A DNA stretch of 64,000 bases from Christiangramia gaetbulicola (GTDB lineage: Bacteria > Bacteroidota > Bacteroidia > Flavobacteriales > Flavobacteriaceae), in contig NZ_QBKQ01000001.1 in NCBI RefSeq assembly GCF_003054225.1, positions 434,001 through 498,000 of the forward strand, in the 5' to 3' direction. Numbering within the stretch: position 1 is the first letter of the stretch; every line of letters begins with the position of its first letter. Both the position numbers and the translations under genes were made by a program. This document shows positions 34,461 through 45,100 of the stretch, in pieces. The notes under the pieces were generated by a model, which saw only the letters and a program-made list of their open reading frames with translations, was not told the DNA's origin and did no database searches.

Positions 34461-36581
34461 CTAATAATCAAAGTACCAGTTAAAAATGTCGGTTCTCAAG
34501 CCAAAATTGATCCAGGTAGTGGAATTATCAAAGTTTGCCGTGGTTTTGGTCTGCACGTCAAAATCGCGATAAATAAAACTTGCGAACAACTTCAGGTTTG
34601 TGGTTGGATTAACTATATAACCTGCCTCTAATTCAGTATAAATTGAATTGGTTGTATTCCCCTGACCAATCTTCACCCCTGTATCGAAAGGACGATCCTC
34701 TTCATTTCTATAAATATCCTGACCGTAATAATCACCGGTTTCAGAAAAATCGAAACCACGTTCACCAAAGATCAGTTTTGCTGAACCATACATTCTGTCC
34801 TGCTTATACCGGGCAACACCAATGAACTCTCTGAAATTCGCACCCCAGAAATGAGCCATGGACTGGTTGTTATGCCCGTAATTAAGAGTGATAGAGTTAT
34901 GTGAATAGGTATATGGCCTCACCTGATTATACTCTGCCTGTAAAAACAGATTCTCCACATTAAAGGCATTAAAATATTTTAAACCTGCCTGAAAGCCCAG
35001 TTTGTTTTTCCAGCTGCCTTCACCGCCAAAAACATCTCCCGATGAAAATTCATCGATAAGCCATTGCCCGTAAGCATACATTTGATTGGAGAACTTATAC
35101 TTCCCGGTAAGACCTATAATAGCGTTACCCCCATCTGCTCCGGTGGCGAATTCGATCGCGCGGTAGAAAATAACCGGATTCAGATAATTGATATCAAAAC
35201 CACGATCATTGTCATTTTCCCACATCACAGACTCAAAGAATCCTAAATTCAGTCTCTTGGTGACATTCAGGCTTAAGTAATGGTTTGCGATATATTTTGT
35301 TCTATATGAACCGCTATTAACCACCGCTGGCCTCACATCCCGCAAAGACATCCAGGTATTGGTGTATTTTAATTTCCAGAAATTAGTGTTCAGCTTTAAA
35401 TAAGGATAAGGCGAAGCATTGTCACTTAAGATCAAAGACCTGTATCCATCTCCTATAAAATTTTTGCCATGTCCAAATTGAATATTTATAAATTCAGCGG
35501 GGGTAAATGACAAATATCCCTCGGCTACAGGATAATCGTAACCTTCATCCATAAAGGTTTTCGCCACTCCTCTTCCCGGAACAATCGCCGGATCACCGCC
35601 GGCCGGTCTTATCGATTCAGCATACCGGTTATAATATTCAGCAAATCTCCCCTGGCTTTCGTAGACCACAGAGTAAAAATTGAATTTTTTACCCAGTCCT
35701 CCCTGAACTATGAACTGACGACCATTGTTATAGGTAAAATCATGCTCTGTCTGCTCAAAATCTTTCCCGATCTGAAGGTCGAAACCAGGATCTATGGCAA
35801 ACCAGTATTTATCTGTTTGAAATCTTACCAAATGCTCATTCCAGAGTTTTCTGCCTGCCCAGGTAGACCTGTCCTGCAACAATTCATCTCGCTGCTCCTC
35901 AAAATCGTAATACCTGTTCACTTCACTATAAATCAATGGCTTGGAAGCAGAATGTGTATTGGTCCCTATCTGGTTGAATTGAGCATCGAACCTGGCATAA
36001 TATTCATGAGATAACGGAATATTTAGCTCACTGGAATATTCGGGACTGGTAAATTTATCTGATTTAATTTTTTCGTATTCGGTTAGGATATTTTCTTCTT
36101 CCGTCACTTCTACGGAAGAGCCTTCAACTTTAAGGGCAATCTCCTCTTCCTTCTCAAGGGGCTGCAAAACGACATTATCTTGCAGCGGAATCCTTAATGG
36201 CATTTTGAACTGCATATGGATGGGACGACCATTGTAAGTAGCCGGCTTAATAATTGGAAGACTTTCAAAGACTCTTTTTACCTCCTCTTTAAGCTCCTCA
36301 TAGGCCGCGTCCAGATAAATTAACTGAAACTCACCTTCTTCATCTACCTCGAAAATGATCGTAAGCTGCCCTTTGTAGTTTTCGGTTATAACAATTTCAG
36401 GTAACTGAAAATTAGAAGTTATATAACTGATAAGGGTTCTGTCGAAACATTGCGCCTGATCCTGATAATCTACATTTTCACATTCAGGAAATTCAGGATA
36501 TATCTCTGAAGATAAATTAACATCCTGTGCGGTGATCTGAAAACTTACATTTATAAAAAGAAGAAGTAAGATATACTTCAT
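34461..36581 (-). CDS. RemB-like gliding motility outer-membrane protein with TonB-C-like N domain
   Basis: A 706-residue secreted protein (signal peptide ending near FQITAQ). Residues about 25-135 resemble the TonB C-terminal domain of the two TonB proteins encoded next door: FPECENVDYQDQAQCF, then LTIIFEVDEEGEFQ and LPIIKPATYNGRPI. From about 190 to the end it is a large beta-barrel with motifs like GNKFIGDG-type strands (FGHGKNFIGDGYRSLILSD), as in Wzi-like and RemB proteins. RemB is a mobile cell-surface protein aiding gliding in Flavobacterium johnsoniae. I assign this by overall layout and size, not by alignment. It follows the tonB terminator and is a separate unit. Confidence 0.72.
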   Translation of the reverse strand: MKYILLLLFINVSFQITAQDVNLSSEIYPEFPECENVDYQDQAQCFDRTLISYITSNFQLPEIVITENYKGQLTIIFEVDEEGEFQLIYLDAAYEELKEEVKRVFESLPIIKPATYNGRPIHMQFKMPLRIPLQDNVVLQPLEKEEEIALKVEGSSVEVTEEENILTEYEKIKSDKFTSPEYSSELNIPLSHEYYARFDAQFNQIGTNTHSASKPLIYSEVNRYYDFEEQRDELLQDRSTWAGRKLWNEHLVRFQTDKYWFAIDPGFDLQIGKDFEQTEHDFTYNNGRQFIVQGGLGKKFNFYSVVYESQGRFAEYYNRYAESIRPAGGDPAIVPGRGVAKTFMDEGYDYPVAEGYLSFTPAEFINIQFGHGKNFIGDGYRSLILSDNASPYPYLKLNTNFWKLKYTNTWMSLRDVRPAVVNSGSYRTKYIANHYLSLNVTKRLNLGFFESVMWENDNDRGFDINYLNPVIFYRAIEFATGADGGNAIIGLTGKYKFSNQMYAYGQWLIDEFSSGDVFGGEGSWKNKLGFQAGLKYFNAFNVENLFLQAEYNQVRPYTYSHNSITLNYGHNNQSMAHFWGANFREFIGVARYKQDRMYGSAKLIFGERGFDFSETGDYYGQDIYRNEEDRPFDTGVKIGQGNTTNSIYTELEAGYIVNPTTNLKLFASFIYRDFDVQTKTTANFDNSTTWINFGLRTDIFNWYFDY

Positions 36582-36645
36582 ACGTTCGGGGGCCTATTAT
36601 TTATTGGTGTAATATACAGTTTTTCAGAAAGTGAATTTACACAAA

Positions 36646-36680
36646 ATAAAAAATCCCGACCAATTAATGGTCGGGATTTA
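36646..36680 (-). terminator. Intrinsic terminator after the first tonB gene
   Basis: A 12-bp perfect stem (AAATCCCGACCA / TGGTCGGGATTT; 36651-36662 and 36668-36679) with a 5-nt loop is followed on the minus strand by TTTATTTTG. It lies about 20 bp past the tonB stop and ends the gcvH-vanZ-tonB-tonB run before the remB-like gene. Confidence 0.82.
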
Positions 36681-36699
36681 AATATTATAATAAGGAAAC

Positions 36700-37422
36700 C
36701 TAGTCCTGCACTTTGAAGGCAATAGGAAGAGAGTACATAACTCCTACCGGCTTACCACGCTGCTTACCTGGTTTCATTTTAGGCAGACTGTTGATCACTC
36801 TCGCAGCTTCCTGCTCAAGTCTAGGGTGTGGAGCACGAGCTCTTACCTGACCAATATTACCTTTTTCATCAATTCTAAACTGAACGATCACACGGTTAAT
36901 TCCGCTTAATCCAAGTTCGGCTCCAAGATCTGTATCGAACTCTTTGTTCACATACTTAGAGATCTTTTCACTCATACACTTTTTACGCTCGTCATTATTT
37001 CTAAGATTCTCACAACCTGGGAAGATCGGCACATCTTCGATCACCGCGAACGGTACATCTGCAACCTCTTCTTCTTCAGGAGCCTCAACAACTTCTTCCA
37101 CTTCCACGATCTCGTCAAGATTAGTTTCAGTAGACTGAATTTCGTCTTCTTCAACCTCTTCTTCATCTTCCACTACCTCGATAACCTCTGGTGCTGGTGG
37201 TGGTGGCGGTGGCGGTGGTGGCGTATTCTGCATTTCAGTAATCGGCACATCCTCTTCATCAAGGGCGTCCATATTTACCTGTCCTATATCTATATTGTCT
37301 GGGTCATAAGTTTTCCACTCAATCGCCCTCCAGGTAATAAATAGAACTACTACAAGACCAAGTTGAAGAAACAATACTCTGTTTCTATTCAAATTAGCCT
37401 TTGGATTTTTCTTAGGTTCCAT
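36700..37422 (-). CDS. TonB-family energy transducer (first paralogue)
   Basis: A 240-residue inner-membrane protein with one helix (about 15-33), a proline-rich periplasmic spacer (TPPPPPPPPPAPEV near 67-80), an acidic stretch rich in Glu/Val, and a TonB C-terminal domain (about 128-238, FPGCENL to GVMYSLPIAFKVQD). The C-terminal domain has the Bacteroidota-specific FPGCE and KKCMSEKISKYVNKEF motifs. It couples the proton-motive force from ExbB/ExbD to outer-membrane transporters. A close paralogue is encoded 110 bp upstream. Confidence 0.9.
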   Translation of the reverse strand: MEPKKNPKANLNRNRVLFLQLGLVVVLFITWRAIEWKTYDPDNIDIGQVNMDALDEEDVPITEMQNTPPPPPPPPPAPEVIEVVEDEEEVEEDEIQSTETNLDEIVEVEEVVEAPEEEEVADVPFAVIEDVPIFPGCENLRNNDERKKCMSEKISKYVNKEFDTDLGAELGLSGINRVIVQFRIDEKGNIGQVRARAPHPRLEQEAARVINSLPKMKPGKQRGKPVGVMYSLPIAFKVQD

Positions 37423-37532
37423 AATACGTTATATTGTTAAGGGTTGCTAAAATAAAGATTTTTTCCAAAAAACTAAATTTATCTGGAATAATAAGTAATT
37501 AAAACTACGGTAAATTTCTAAACCTCTCACAA

Positions 37533-38252
37533 TCATTCCTGAACTTTAAACCGAATAGGTATGGTATAAGATACAGGAACAGCCATTCCACCCTGTTTAC
37601 CCGGTTTCATTTCGGGTAATTTCCCAATAACTCTTCTGGCTTCCTCTTCGAGTTTAGGGTGAGATGCTCTGGTTTGAATATTTTCAACCAGGCCATGCTT
37701 ATTAACTACAAACATTACAAGCACAAGATTCGTACCAGTAAGACCAAGTTCAGCGCCTAATCCAGTATCGAACTCTCTATTTACAAAGTTACTGATTTTT
37801 GAACTCATGCATTTTTTACGCTCACTATTCCCGTTTAGATCTTCACAACCGGGAAACAAAGGCACTTCTTCTATAAAGTCGAAAGGAACATCTACAGGTT
37901 CCTCGGGTCTCTCCGGCTCCACGATATCATCGGGTTCGGGCAGGTCCTCGAGATCAAAATCTGTTGGAGCCACCGCATCTTCTATAATTTCCTTATCATC
38001 TGGAACCTCATCGATCTTATCTACGATGGTTTTTGGTGGTGGCGGAGGTGTTATTTCGGGAATAATAGTTATAGGTGGAGTCTCTTCTTCCAGGTTATCT
38101 ACAACGATCTTATCATCTTCTGATGGTTTTGCATCATAGGTTTTCCACTGAAAGGCCTGGAACGTTAAAAATAGTACAAGGATAAGTCCGATTTGAAGAA
38201 AAAGGACCCATTTCCGGCGAAGGTCTGCCTTCGGGTTTTTCTTAGGTTTCAT
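37533..38252 (-). CDS. TonB-family energy transducer (second paralogue)
   Basis: A 239-residue protein built like its neighbour: helix at about 15-33, a shorter proline run (TPPPPK), an acidic Asp/Glu/Pro spacer (DIVEPERPEEPVD) and the C-terminal domain with FPGCEDL, KKCMSSKISNFVNREF and VSYTIPIRFKVQE. The two proteins share nearly the same first 15 residues after the start (PKKNPKA) and C-terminal domain, but the spacers have diverged, which suggests a tandem duplication. It lies 32 bp after vanZ and may be in its transcript. Confidence 0.9.
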   Translation of the reverse strand: MKPKKNPKADLRRKWVLFLQIGLILVLFLTFQAFQWKTYDAKPSEDDKIVVDNLEEETPPITIIPEITPPPPPKTIVDKIDEVPDDKEIIEDAVAPTDFDLEDLPEPDDIVEPERPEEPVDVPFDFIEEVPLFPGCEDLNGNSERKKCMSSKISNFVNREFDTGLGAELGLTGTNLVLVMFVVNKHGLVENIQTRASHPKLEEEARRVIGKLPEMKPGKQGGMAVPVSYTIPIRFKVQE

Positions 38253-38284
38253 AAATTAGATAGTTAATAAAGGTTATAATTTAG

Positions 38285-38683
38285 CTAGGCAACTTTCTGT
38301 TTTAGCTTTTTCACCGTCGGCGCCATGACCATGAAAAATAAAACAGCAAGTACTACACCAGTAGAATTTGCCAGAACATCCCACCAATCGGGTGTCCTGT
38401 AACTGGTTAGGGTTCCCTGCAAAACCTCAATTAACATACCAAAAAGAAAAGAAGCGAATGCCACCCATAATAAATTAGAGGTATATCGCTGAAAATCAGA
38501 GTTCTTAAATAAGAAATATAGCTTCCACAAGAAAGCTAAAAACAAATATGCTCCGGCATGGAGCATTTTGTCTGTTGGATCAAATCCAGCTACACTAACC
38601 TTAAAGTCCATTACAATCAAAGAGAAATACGTAATGGCACTGGTATAGATCAGCGCAATAAAAAGTAAAATCTTAGCTACCAA
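38285..38683 (-). CDS. VanZ-family membrane protein
   Basis: A 132-residue membrane protein with four hydrophobic helices and the VanZ core ([53 protein letters not shown]). VanZ proteins are of unclear biochemical role; some affect teicoplanin resistance, others sit in envelope operons. It uses a TTG start at 38683, overlapping the end of gcvH by 11 bp; the next Met is 24 residues in, so TTG is preferred. No functional link to gcvH is known. Confidence 0.85.
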   Translation of the reverse strand: MVAKILLFIALIYTSAITYFSLIVMDFKVSVAGFDPTDKMLHAGAYLFLAFLWKLYFLFKNSDFQRYTSNLLWVAFASFLFGMLIEVLQGTLTSYRTPDWWDVLANSTGVVLAVLFFMVMAPTVKKLKQKVA

Positions 38684-39053
38684 CTACTTCTTTATATTCG
38701 TCTGCAGATAAAAGATCTTCTACTTCTGAAGTATCTGAAAGTTTGATTTTGATCATCCAGCCTTCACCATAAGGATCGTTATTAACTTTTTCCGGCTCGT
38801 CTTCCAGGCTGTCGTTAAATTCGATGATCTCTCCTGAAAGCGGCATATATAGATCTGAAACTGTTTTTACAGCCTCTACCGTTCCAAAAACTTCTTCTTT
38901 CTCAAGGGTCTCATCAAGAGTTTCTACCTCAACATATACGATATCCCCAAGCTCACCCTGGGCAAAATCTGTAACTCCAATAATTGCGGTATCGCCTTCT
39001 ACTTTAACCCACTCGTGGTCTTTTGTGTATTTTAATTCTTGTGGAATATTCAT
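38673..39053 (-). CDS. gcvH: Glycine cleavage system H protein
   Basis: A 126-residue lipoyl carrier of the glycine cleavage complex. The lipoylated lysine is Lys63 in [20 protein letters not shown], and the family start [18 protein letters not shown] is intact. It shuttles the aminomethyl group between the P, T and L proteins, none of which are encoded in this window. It lies between sprA and vanZ, an arrangement I recall in related genomes. It has its own well-spaced promoter. Confidence 0.95.
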   Translation of the reverse strand: MNIPQELKYTKDHEWVKVEGDTAIIGVTDFAQGELGDIVYVEVETLDETLEKEEVFGTVEAVKTVSDLYMPLSGEIIEFNDSLEDEPEKVNNDPYGEGWMIKIKLSDTSEVEDLLSADEYKEVVGS

Positions 39054-39075
39054 TAGTATAGTTTTAATAAGACCG

Positions 39076-39106
39076 CAAAGTTAGTTTTTTAGACGGATTG
39101 TTCAAA
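39076..39106 (-). promoter_or_regulatory. Bacteroidota-type promoter for gcvH
   Basis: Minus-strand TAACTTTG (39083-39076) matches TAnnTTTG, with TTTG (39106-39103) 19 nt upstream. Predicted start near 39069, about 16 nt before the gcvH ATG at 39053. It lies in the 63-bp gap after sprA and is the best consensus match in the window. Confidence 0.6.
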
Positions 39107-39116
39107 TAGGGCGTGA

Positions 39117-42100
39117 TTAATTTCCGAAATTATATATAAGCGTAAAACCAGATCTTATAGTTGTTTGAGGAAATGCGGTTGAAACTGCATATTCAGAGAA
39201 GGTATGATCATAATAGAACCTGGCTGTTAGATTCCTGGTAAAGGCATAATCTGCCTTGAAATTAATAGACCAGATATCCTGCCCCGATATAGTTTGCGCA
39301 TTGGCCAGGTCCAGATATCTTACTATGGTGCGGTTCTTCCGGTAAGAAACATCTGCCCTGAAATTAAGATCACTACTCAATACTCTTCTTCTACCTCCCA
39401 GAGCCGTGGCGATTTTAAGATCCTTGATCCTGTATCCCGTCCCCAGGGTATATTCATTTCCGCTGTATTCGGTTAAAAGGTTATTGTCAAAACTAAATGC
39501 CAGCGAACGGTCTTTTTGCATTTCAGCCAGGATCTGGATATTTCCTTTAGTCTCGAAATCGATCCTCGCTAAAGGTGTGAAAAGTTCTGTAAGCACAAGA
39601 TTCGAAAAGAGCACAGGATTTTTAAAATCTCCAGCCTGGTTCAGCTCTTCCGGATTCTCCGGATCATAATCCAGGTTGGTCTGGAACTGGTTCAAAGTAT
39701 AATCTGATCTATAACCGTGATTAAGCGAAAATCTTCTGAAATTCTCTCGGAACCATTCGATCCTCATTAGCCCGGTATACTTGATGTTCCAGTTAGGAAC
39801 CGGGAAATCCCTAAATGCTCCTAATTTCACTTTTCCGGCATCCTTACCGGAATATGCCGCAATGAATGCAGGCAGCAATACCGCCTGATTGGTTTTACCA
39901 ATACCACGCGGATATCCTTCCTCATCCACATCTGTTGGATCCAGTCCTCTATCTGCAGCTACTCTTCGAGCTACTTCCAGCCTGTTTTCCCTGAATCTTT
40001 CAAAGGTTTCTGAACTGGCTTCCGTAGAATTATTAAAGGCCGTTCCTATAAGAATAGTGGAAATATTAAAATTCCCGTAAGTATATGGTGTTAGTGACTG
40101 ATACTCCAGAGTGTTTGGGTCTACCCTATAGTTTTCAGAGTAATTCTCTGAAAAATTCTTTCTACCCGTTAGTTCTATCGTAAGATCTGGAAGGAAATCG
40201 AGTCCTGCCTGGTAATCCAGCTGTTCGTTTTTAAGAGCGGTATACTGCTGGTTAAAATTCTGAAAAAGGGTTAACCAGCCTCTTTCTGCCGCCATATACC
40301 TTATATCATCCTGGAAACCGAAAGTAAAACCTGCAGTTGGTTTAAAAGTCCCCATAAAACCAATACTTTCAGTATATCCCGGTAAGAAAATTCCGCGGGT
40401 GTTCCTGTAGTTCATTTGAAGGGTCTTAACCCCGGTGACTATATTCACGAAAGTATTATAACCCTTATTGGTTTTTACCTTAACCTCTGTTTCCTGCTTT
40501 TCATTATTTGCATCTGGCGGACCAAGTGTTGGAACTCCCTGACTTCTCTCCTGAATACTTTTGCCCTTATCTTCAGATTTCTTTTCAACCAGACCTACAT
40601 AATTATACAGATCCTGCATATTTAAACTGGCATTTATCTGGTGGGTATTTGAGTTCTGTACGCTGTTACCAATGGCCGGTATGCCTTCGAGTTGTTGAAA
40701 GATCCTTGAACCACGTTGCCACTGGAAATCACCGGTGTAAGAATAGGTAGCGTTTACAAAACGCAATACCGGTATCTTCTCAAAAGGTAACTGGTAATTT
40801 ACCTGCAGGGTTTGGAAATGAAGGTTTGGATCTCCAACATTAAAAAAGTCGTCCCATAGACCTATGCTATTATCGGCGAATCCTTCTTCATCTATATAAT
40901 TCCTGATGATCCTGTTATTACTGGCGTTAAAGGAAAAATTCAAGGACCTAGTAAGATTATAATTTACTCCGTATTGCCAGTCGAAAAGATAATTGCGCTG
41001 ATACAAAGTTGGTATCCCTATATCATTTTCACTAAGGTCCAGCGACCTGAACTTTTGTTCATTATACTGCCTGAAAATATTTGAACTGGCATTGATATTA
41101 GATGGCAGTATATTAAAATTGAAATCTCTGAAAAGCGCGAAGTAATCACTGCTATCCAGCACCGCGACGTTCTTTAATGGCTCCACAGTTTTTTCAGGAA
41201 AATTGAACTCATAGGTTCCACCCACCCTTACGCTTTGGTCCAGGCTTTCTTCAACTTCAAAATCCCTGTGATCTATCTGATTATAAGAAGTAGAAAATGC
41301 GAAATTCTCAATATCATATGGCATTGGTTTTTTCTCACCAACTCTTTCCTTACGCAAGCCGATTACGTTAATACTTTGTCTTTTGGTATAAGACTGGGAT
41401 TGCTTTTTAATTCGGTCTTTTTCTTCCGGGTCCTGGATATTTGCCAGCCTCGTATCGAGGTCGACATCTAAAAACTCCTGGTCGAATTTAGGAGTTATCA
41501 GTTCTTCGCCCCTACTATAATTCACGGGAACCTTTACTCCCCATGTTTTTGGTAATAACTGACCCATATTAACATTGGTCACGACGTCATACTGCTGAAG
41601 ATCCTCACGGCTTCTCTGATTAGGCCCCTGCTCTATACCTCCAAATCCTACGGTACTTCTTCTTCCGGTAGCCGATACATTGGCAAAATCTGCCAGGTTG
41701 CTATCCATACTAACCACTCCGGCCCAACCGCCTTCATTTTTAAGGTCTGATAATCTAAGTTCGTTGAACCATACTTCACCGCAAAGATCTGCGACTCCGT
41801 CTACCCTGGTTCCGTTTTTCACACCTACCATCAATAACCTGATGTTACCAAAACTTGGATTACCCTTTACCCCCAGCCTAAGCCTACCCAAATCGTAAGG
41901 AGCTTCGGCATCTACCTGTGCTAGCTCCTCTGTAAAGAAATTAAGCTCTGTAGCATTCAGCGTTGGGTCGCCAAGAACTGCGGTCTTTATCTGTTGCAGC
42001 AGGTCCAGCTCAAGGTTTAATCTGTTCACTTCTGGCCAGATCTCTTCTGGAGTTGTTGCTCCAAATAAGGTAGTGGCAAGCGGGATCTCTATCTGATAAA

Positions 42101-45100
42101 AGTTATCGCTAAAATCTGTCCCCATCCTTATAAACGCCACCAACTGACCATCTTTTAACGGAGGTTTGTTCACCCAGGATTCGGCATGCAGGAACATTTC
42201 CAGGTTTTTATACTGGCGCATATCGATCTGGAAGTTCTTATAAACTGCACGAGCGTCCTGTGGTTCCAGCTCACAAACTCTTAAAGATAAAGACTGCTCA
42301 TTCTGCCTGATGTTGGAGTTGGTCTGGAATAATTCTTCACGCTCAACTCCCGGAGGCAATACATATGGGATCGGCTGGCGGTTTTCATTCTCTTCGATAT
42401 TCACCGCGTTTACTTCAAACAAAGTATTTGGGTTCTCTATTTGCCCTTCATCTTCAAACAGGCTCTGGTTATATCTTCTGTAATCACCTCTTACCAGGTC
42501 CATGGTTCCAAATCTCAATACGGTTGGATCCTGAAAACCTGTAAGGAACATTCTAATGAATCTTATAGATCGAAAATCTGCTATTCCGCCGACAGCCCTG
42601 GTAGGTTCAAAAATAGGTATTTTGAACTGCAGCCATCTTACCGGAAGCTCCTGCCCGTTTCTAAGTGTGGTGGTAAGCTCCTTAACATCTGTGATATACT
42701 GGTTATTATCAATATTCATTCCCTGGAAGAAAGGAATCTCATATTCAAAATAACTATTAATGGTGTTCATGGTATTATCACGGTTCATATCCTCTGCGGT
42801 TGGCAGAGTAGTGTTCCCGCGATTGGTATCTGTAACATCTGTAGGAGAGTTACCTTCGGTACCGTTGTAGTTGCGGTAACGCTGAAGAACACTTCCTTCA
42901 GTATTCAGGAAATACTCATAGTTATCTGCAGATGGATCTGGAAGATTCGCGAAATCACTGAATTTTGCAGCTTCTGCCTGATCCTGGAGACCATCGAAAC
43001 CTACATCCTGCAAGGCTCTTGCCGCACCTTCAGTATCGAATGCGTAAACCAGCGAGTTATCTGCCGGTACAGATCCAAAGGCAGTGTTAATGGTATTGGC
43101 CTCTCCCTCGCCTTCGGGAAGTCCGTTCTCGTATTGCTTTCGACCATCTTTTAGAACATCCTCAGAAATATTACCAAGGTTAAAATTGATGCTACCACCT
43201 GCCCTTCCAGAATTCTCGGGATAGATATAAGGGTCCATCACCCAAAATTGAATGTACTCCACATTGGATTGTTCAAAATTGGTGGTATTGATGGATCTCA
43301 TGATACCTCCAAAATTACTTGCCGGATTTGGTAAATTATTACCACCTGCCGCCGCAGGATTATAATTATAAGGTCCTCTTTCAGCCGGGTTATAGGCCAC
43401 ATCCATGGTATACACTACCTGCGGCTGCCCCTGAACCACATCTATGTTCGGGAATATCTCATTTAGGGCTACCCGTCTCGCCGCATAGGTAGAAATATCT
43501 GAATCACTGATGCCGGCAGGACGATTATTACTGTAAAAGATAGGATCTATGGTATACCAGGCCATTTTCGCCCTTTTGTAACCTGCTCCAAGATCCCCGT
43601 TAGACAATTCCCCACCATAACCAATTGGCACACTGGAAAGCTCCCAGCTCAAAGGGTTATTAATATCTATCGCTGTTTGTGCAGCTTCAAAGTCATCGAT
43701 ATAAGTAGTCGCTTTTCCTCCAAAATCATCTGAAGCCGGGGAGCCCGGAATTAAATAAGCGAATTCACCACGAACCGAAACATTCGATTTTACGTCGGTA
43801 TCAATATTCGGTAGTTTATTGACCAGTCTGGTTAGGAAAGGAACCTCTGTACTGTAATTGAAATTAAGACCGAGAATAGTGTTATTTATAGGCTCGTATC
43901 CATAATTCGCCTTCTGGGTAAGCGGGCGTTCTTTTAGATTCAGAAATGTACCTCCGATTAAAAAGTTTTCATTGAACTGGTGTTCTACATTGATACCGGT
44001 AAACCTCTTTGTTTGCTGACCAAACAGCGCGTTATTCTCCGTATTTACCTGAATAGGGATATCTGAAGCCAGTAAAGCCTCGTCCAGGATCTGCACCCTT
44101 CCCAATTCATAATTCACCACGTAATCAACCCCTTCCTGAAGAATTCTACCACCAGCAGTTACGGTAACCGATCCCGGAGGAAGATTGAATCCAATTGGAA
44201 TTCCTTCCACCTCAGCCGATTTATACCTTCCTTTTAATTGAAATTTATTCTTGTCTGCCTCTTCCTGTTCTGCCTGTATCTTGGTAGTTCGATACATCGC
44301 CCGGAAAACATATCTCTGCTGATTCTCATTCCAGGTTTCCGGAATATTATAATCTTCTGTTCCACTGTTTGGTGTCTCATCCAGTTTTCTGAATAAATGA
44401 CTACCAAAAGGTTCCACCGTAGTAAAAATGATATTCCCGTTCTGAGGATCTATGGTCATTTGAGGGACATAATCAAAAAATCCATCTCCTCCATTGATCG
44501 GGTCGCCGTTCACGTTAAGGTTATCCAGGTTAAAAACTCGAAGTAAAGGAGTCTCAAGAACATCATCTGGAAATGTAGTCCCTTCAACGGGTCTTATATA
44601 GTTAAGCGGCTGAGGATCTGTATAAAGAATATTCATTCTGAAATCCTGTCGCTCCAATTGGTATGCACCCAGGCTGTAAATGTTCTTCATCATAAGATCC
44701 CAGATAGGCTCATTTACATTTATCACCGTACTTCTTAGAAGCTTTACTATCAGGTTCTGACTCGCTCTCGTATTTGTACCGGTATTGGGATCTTCGTTTT
44801 GATTCTCATTGATGGCATTTACTCCATCATTGGCAAATTCTCCTACCTGATAAACTTCTCCATTGATGGTATATTGAAAAGCCACCCCAAGAACTTCGTC
44901 GTTACTTAACCTCTGGTTCAGGGTAATATATCCTAACTGCGTATTGACGGTATATTCATTAGGTTTTAATTGCCTCGCATTCTCCAGCTTGGCATAATCT
45001 GTACCTTCAGAAACGGTCACACCGCCAAATCCCTGATCAACGGTTGAAATATCACGAATGGCTGGCGTAAGCACAGATTCGGCAGGACCGGTAATTCCAA

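Noticed and set aside
42441-43154. 237-codon open frame antisense to sprA
   Set aside because: It lies wholly inside the sprA frame on the opposite strand, has low-complexity, cysteine- and isoleucine-rich content and no recognisable motif; it is a shadow of sprA codon use.
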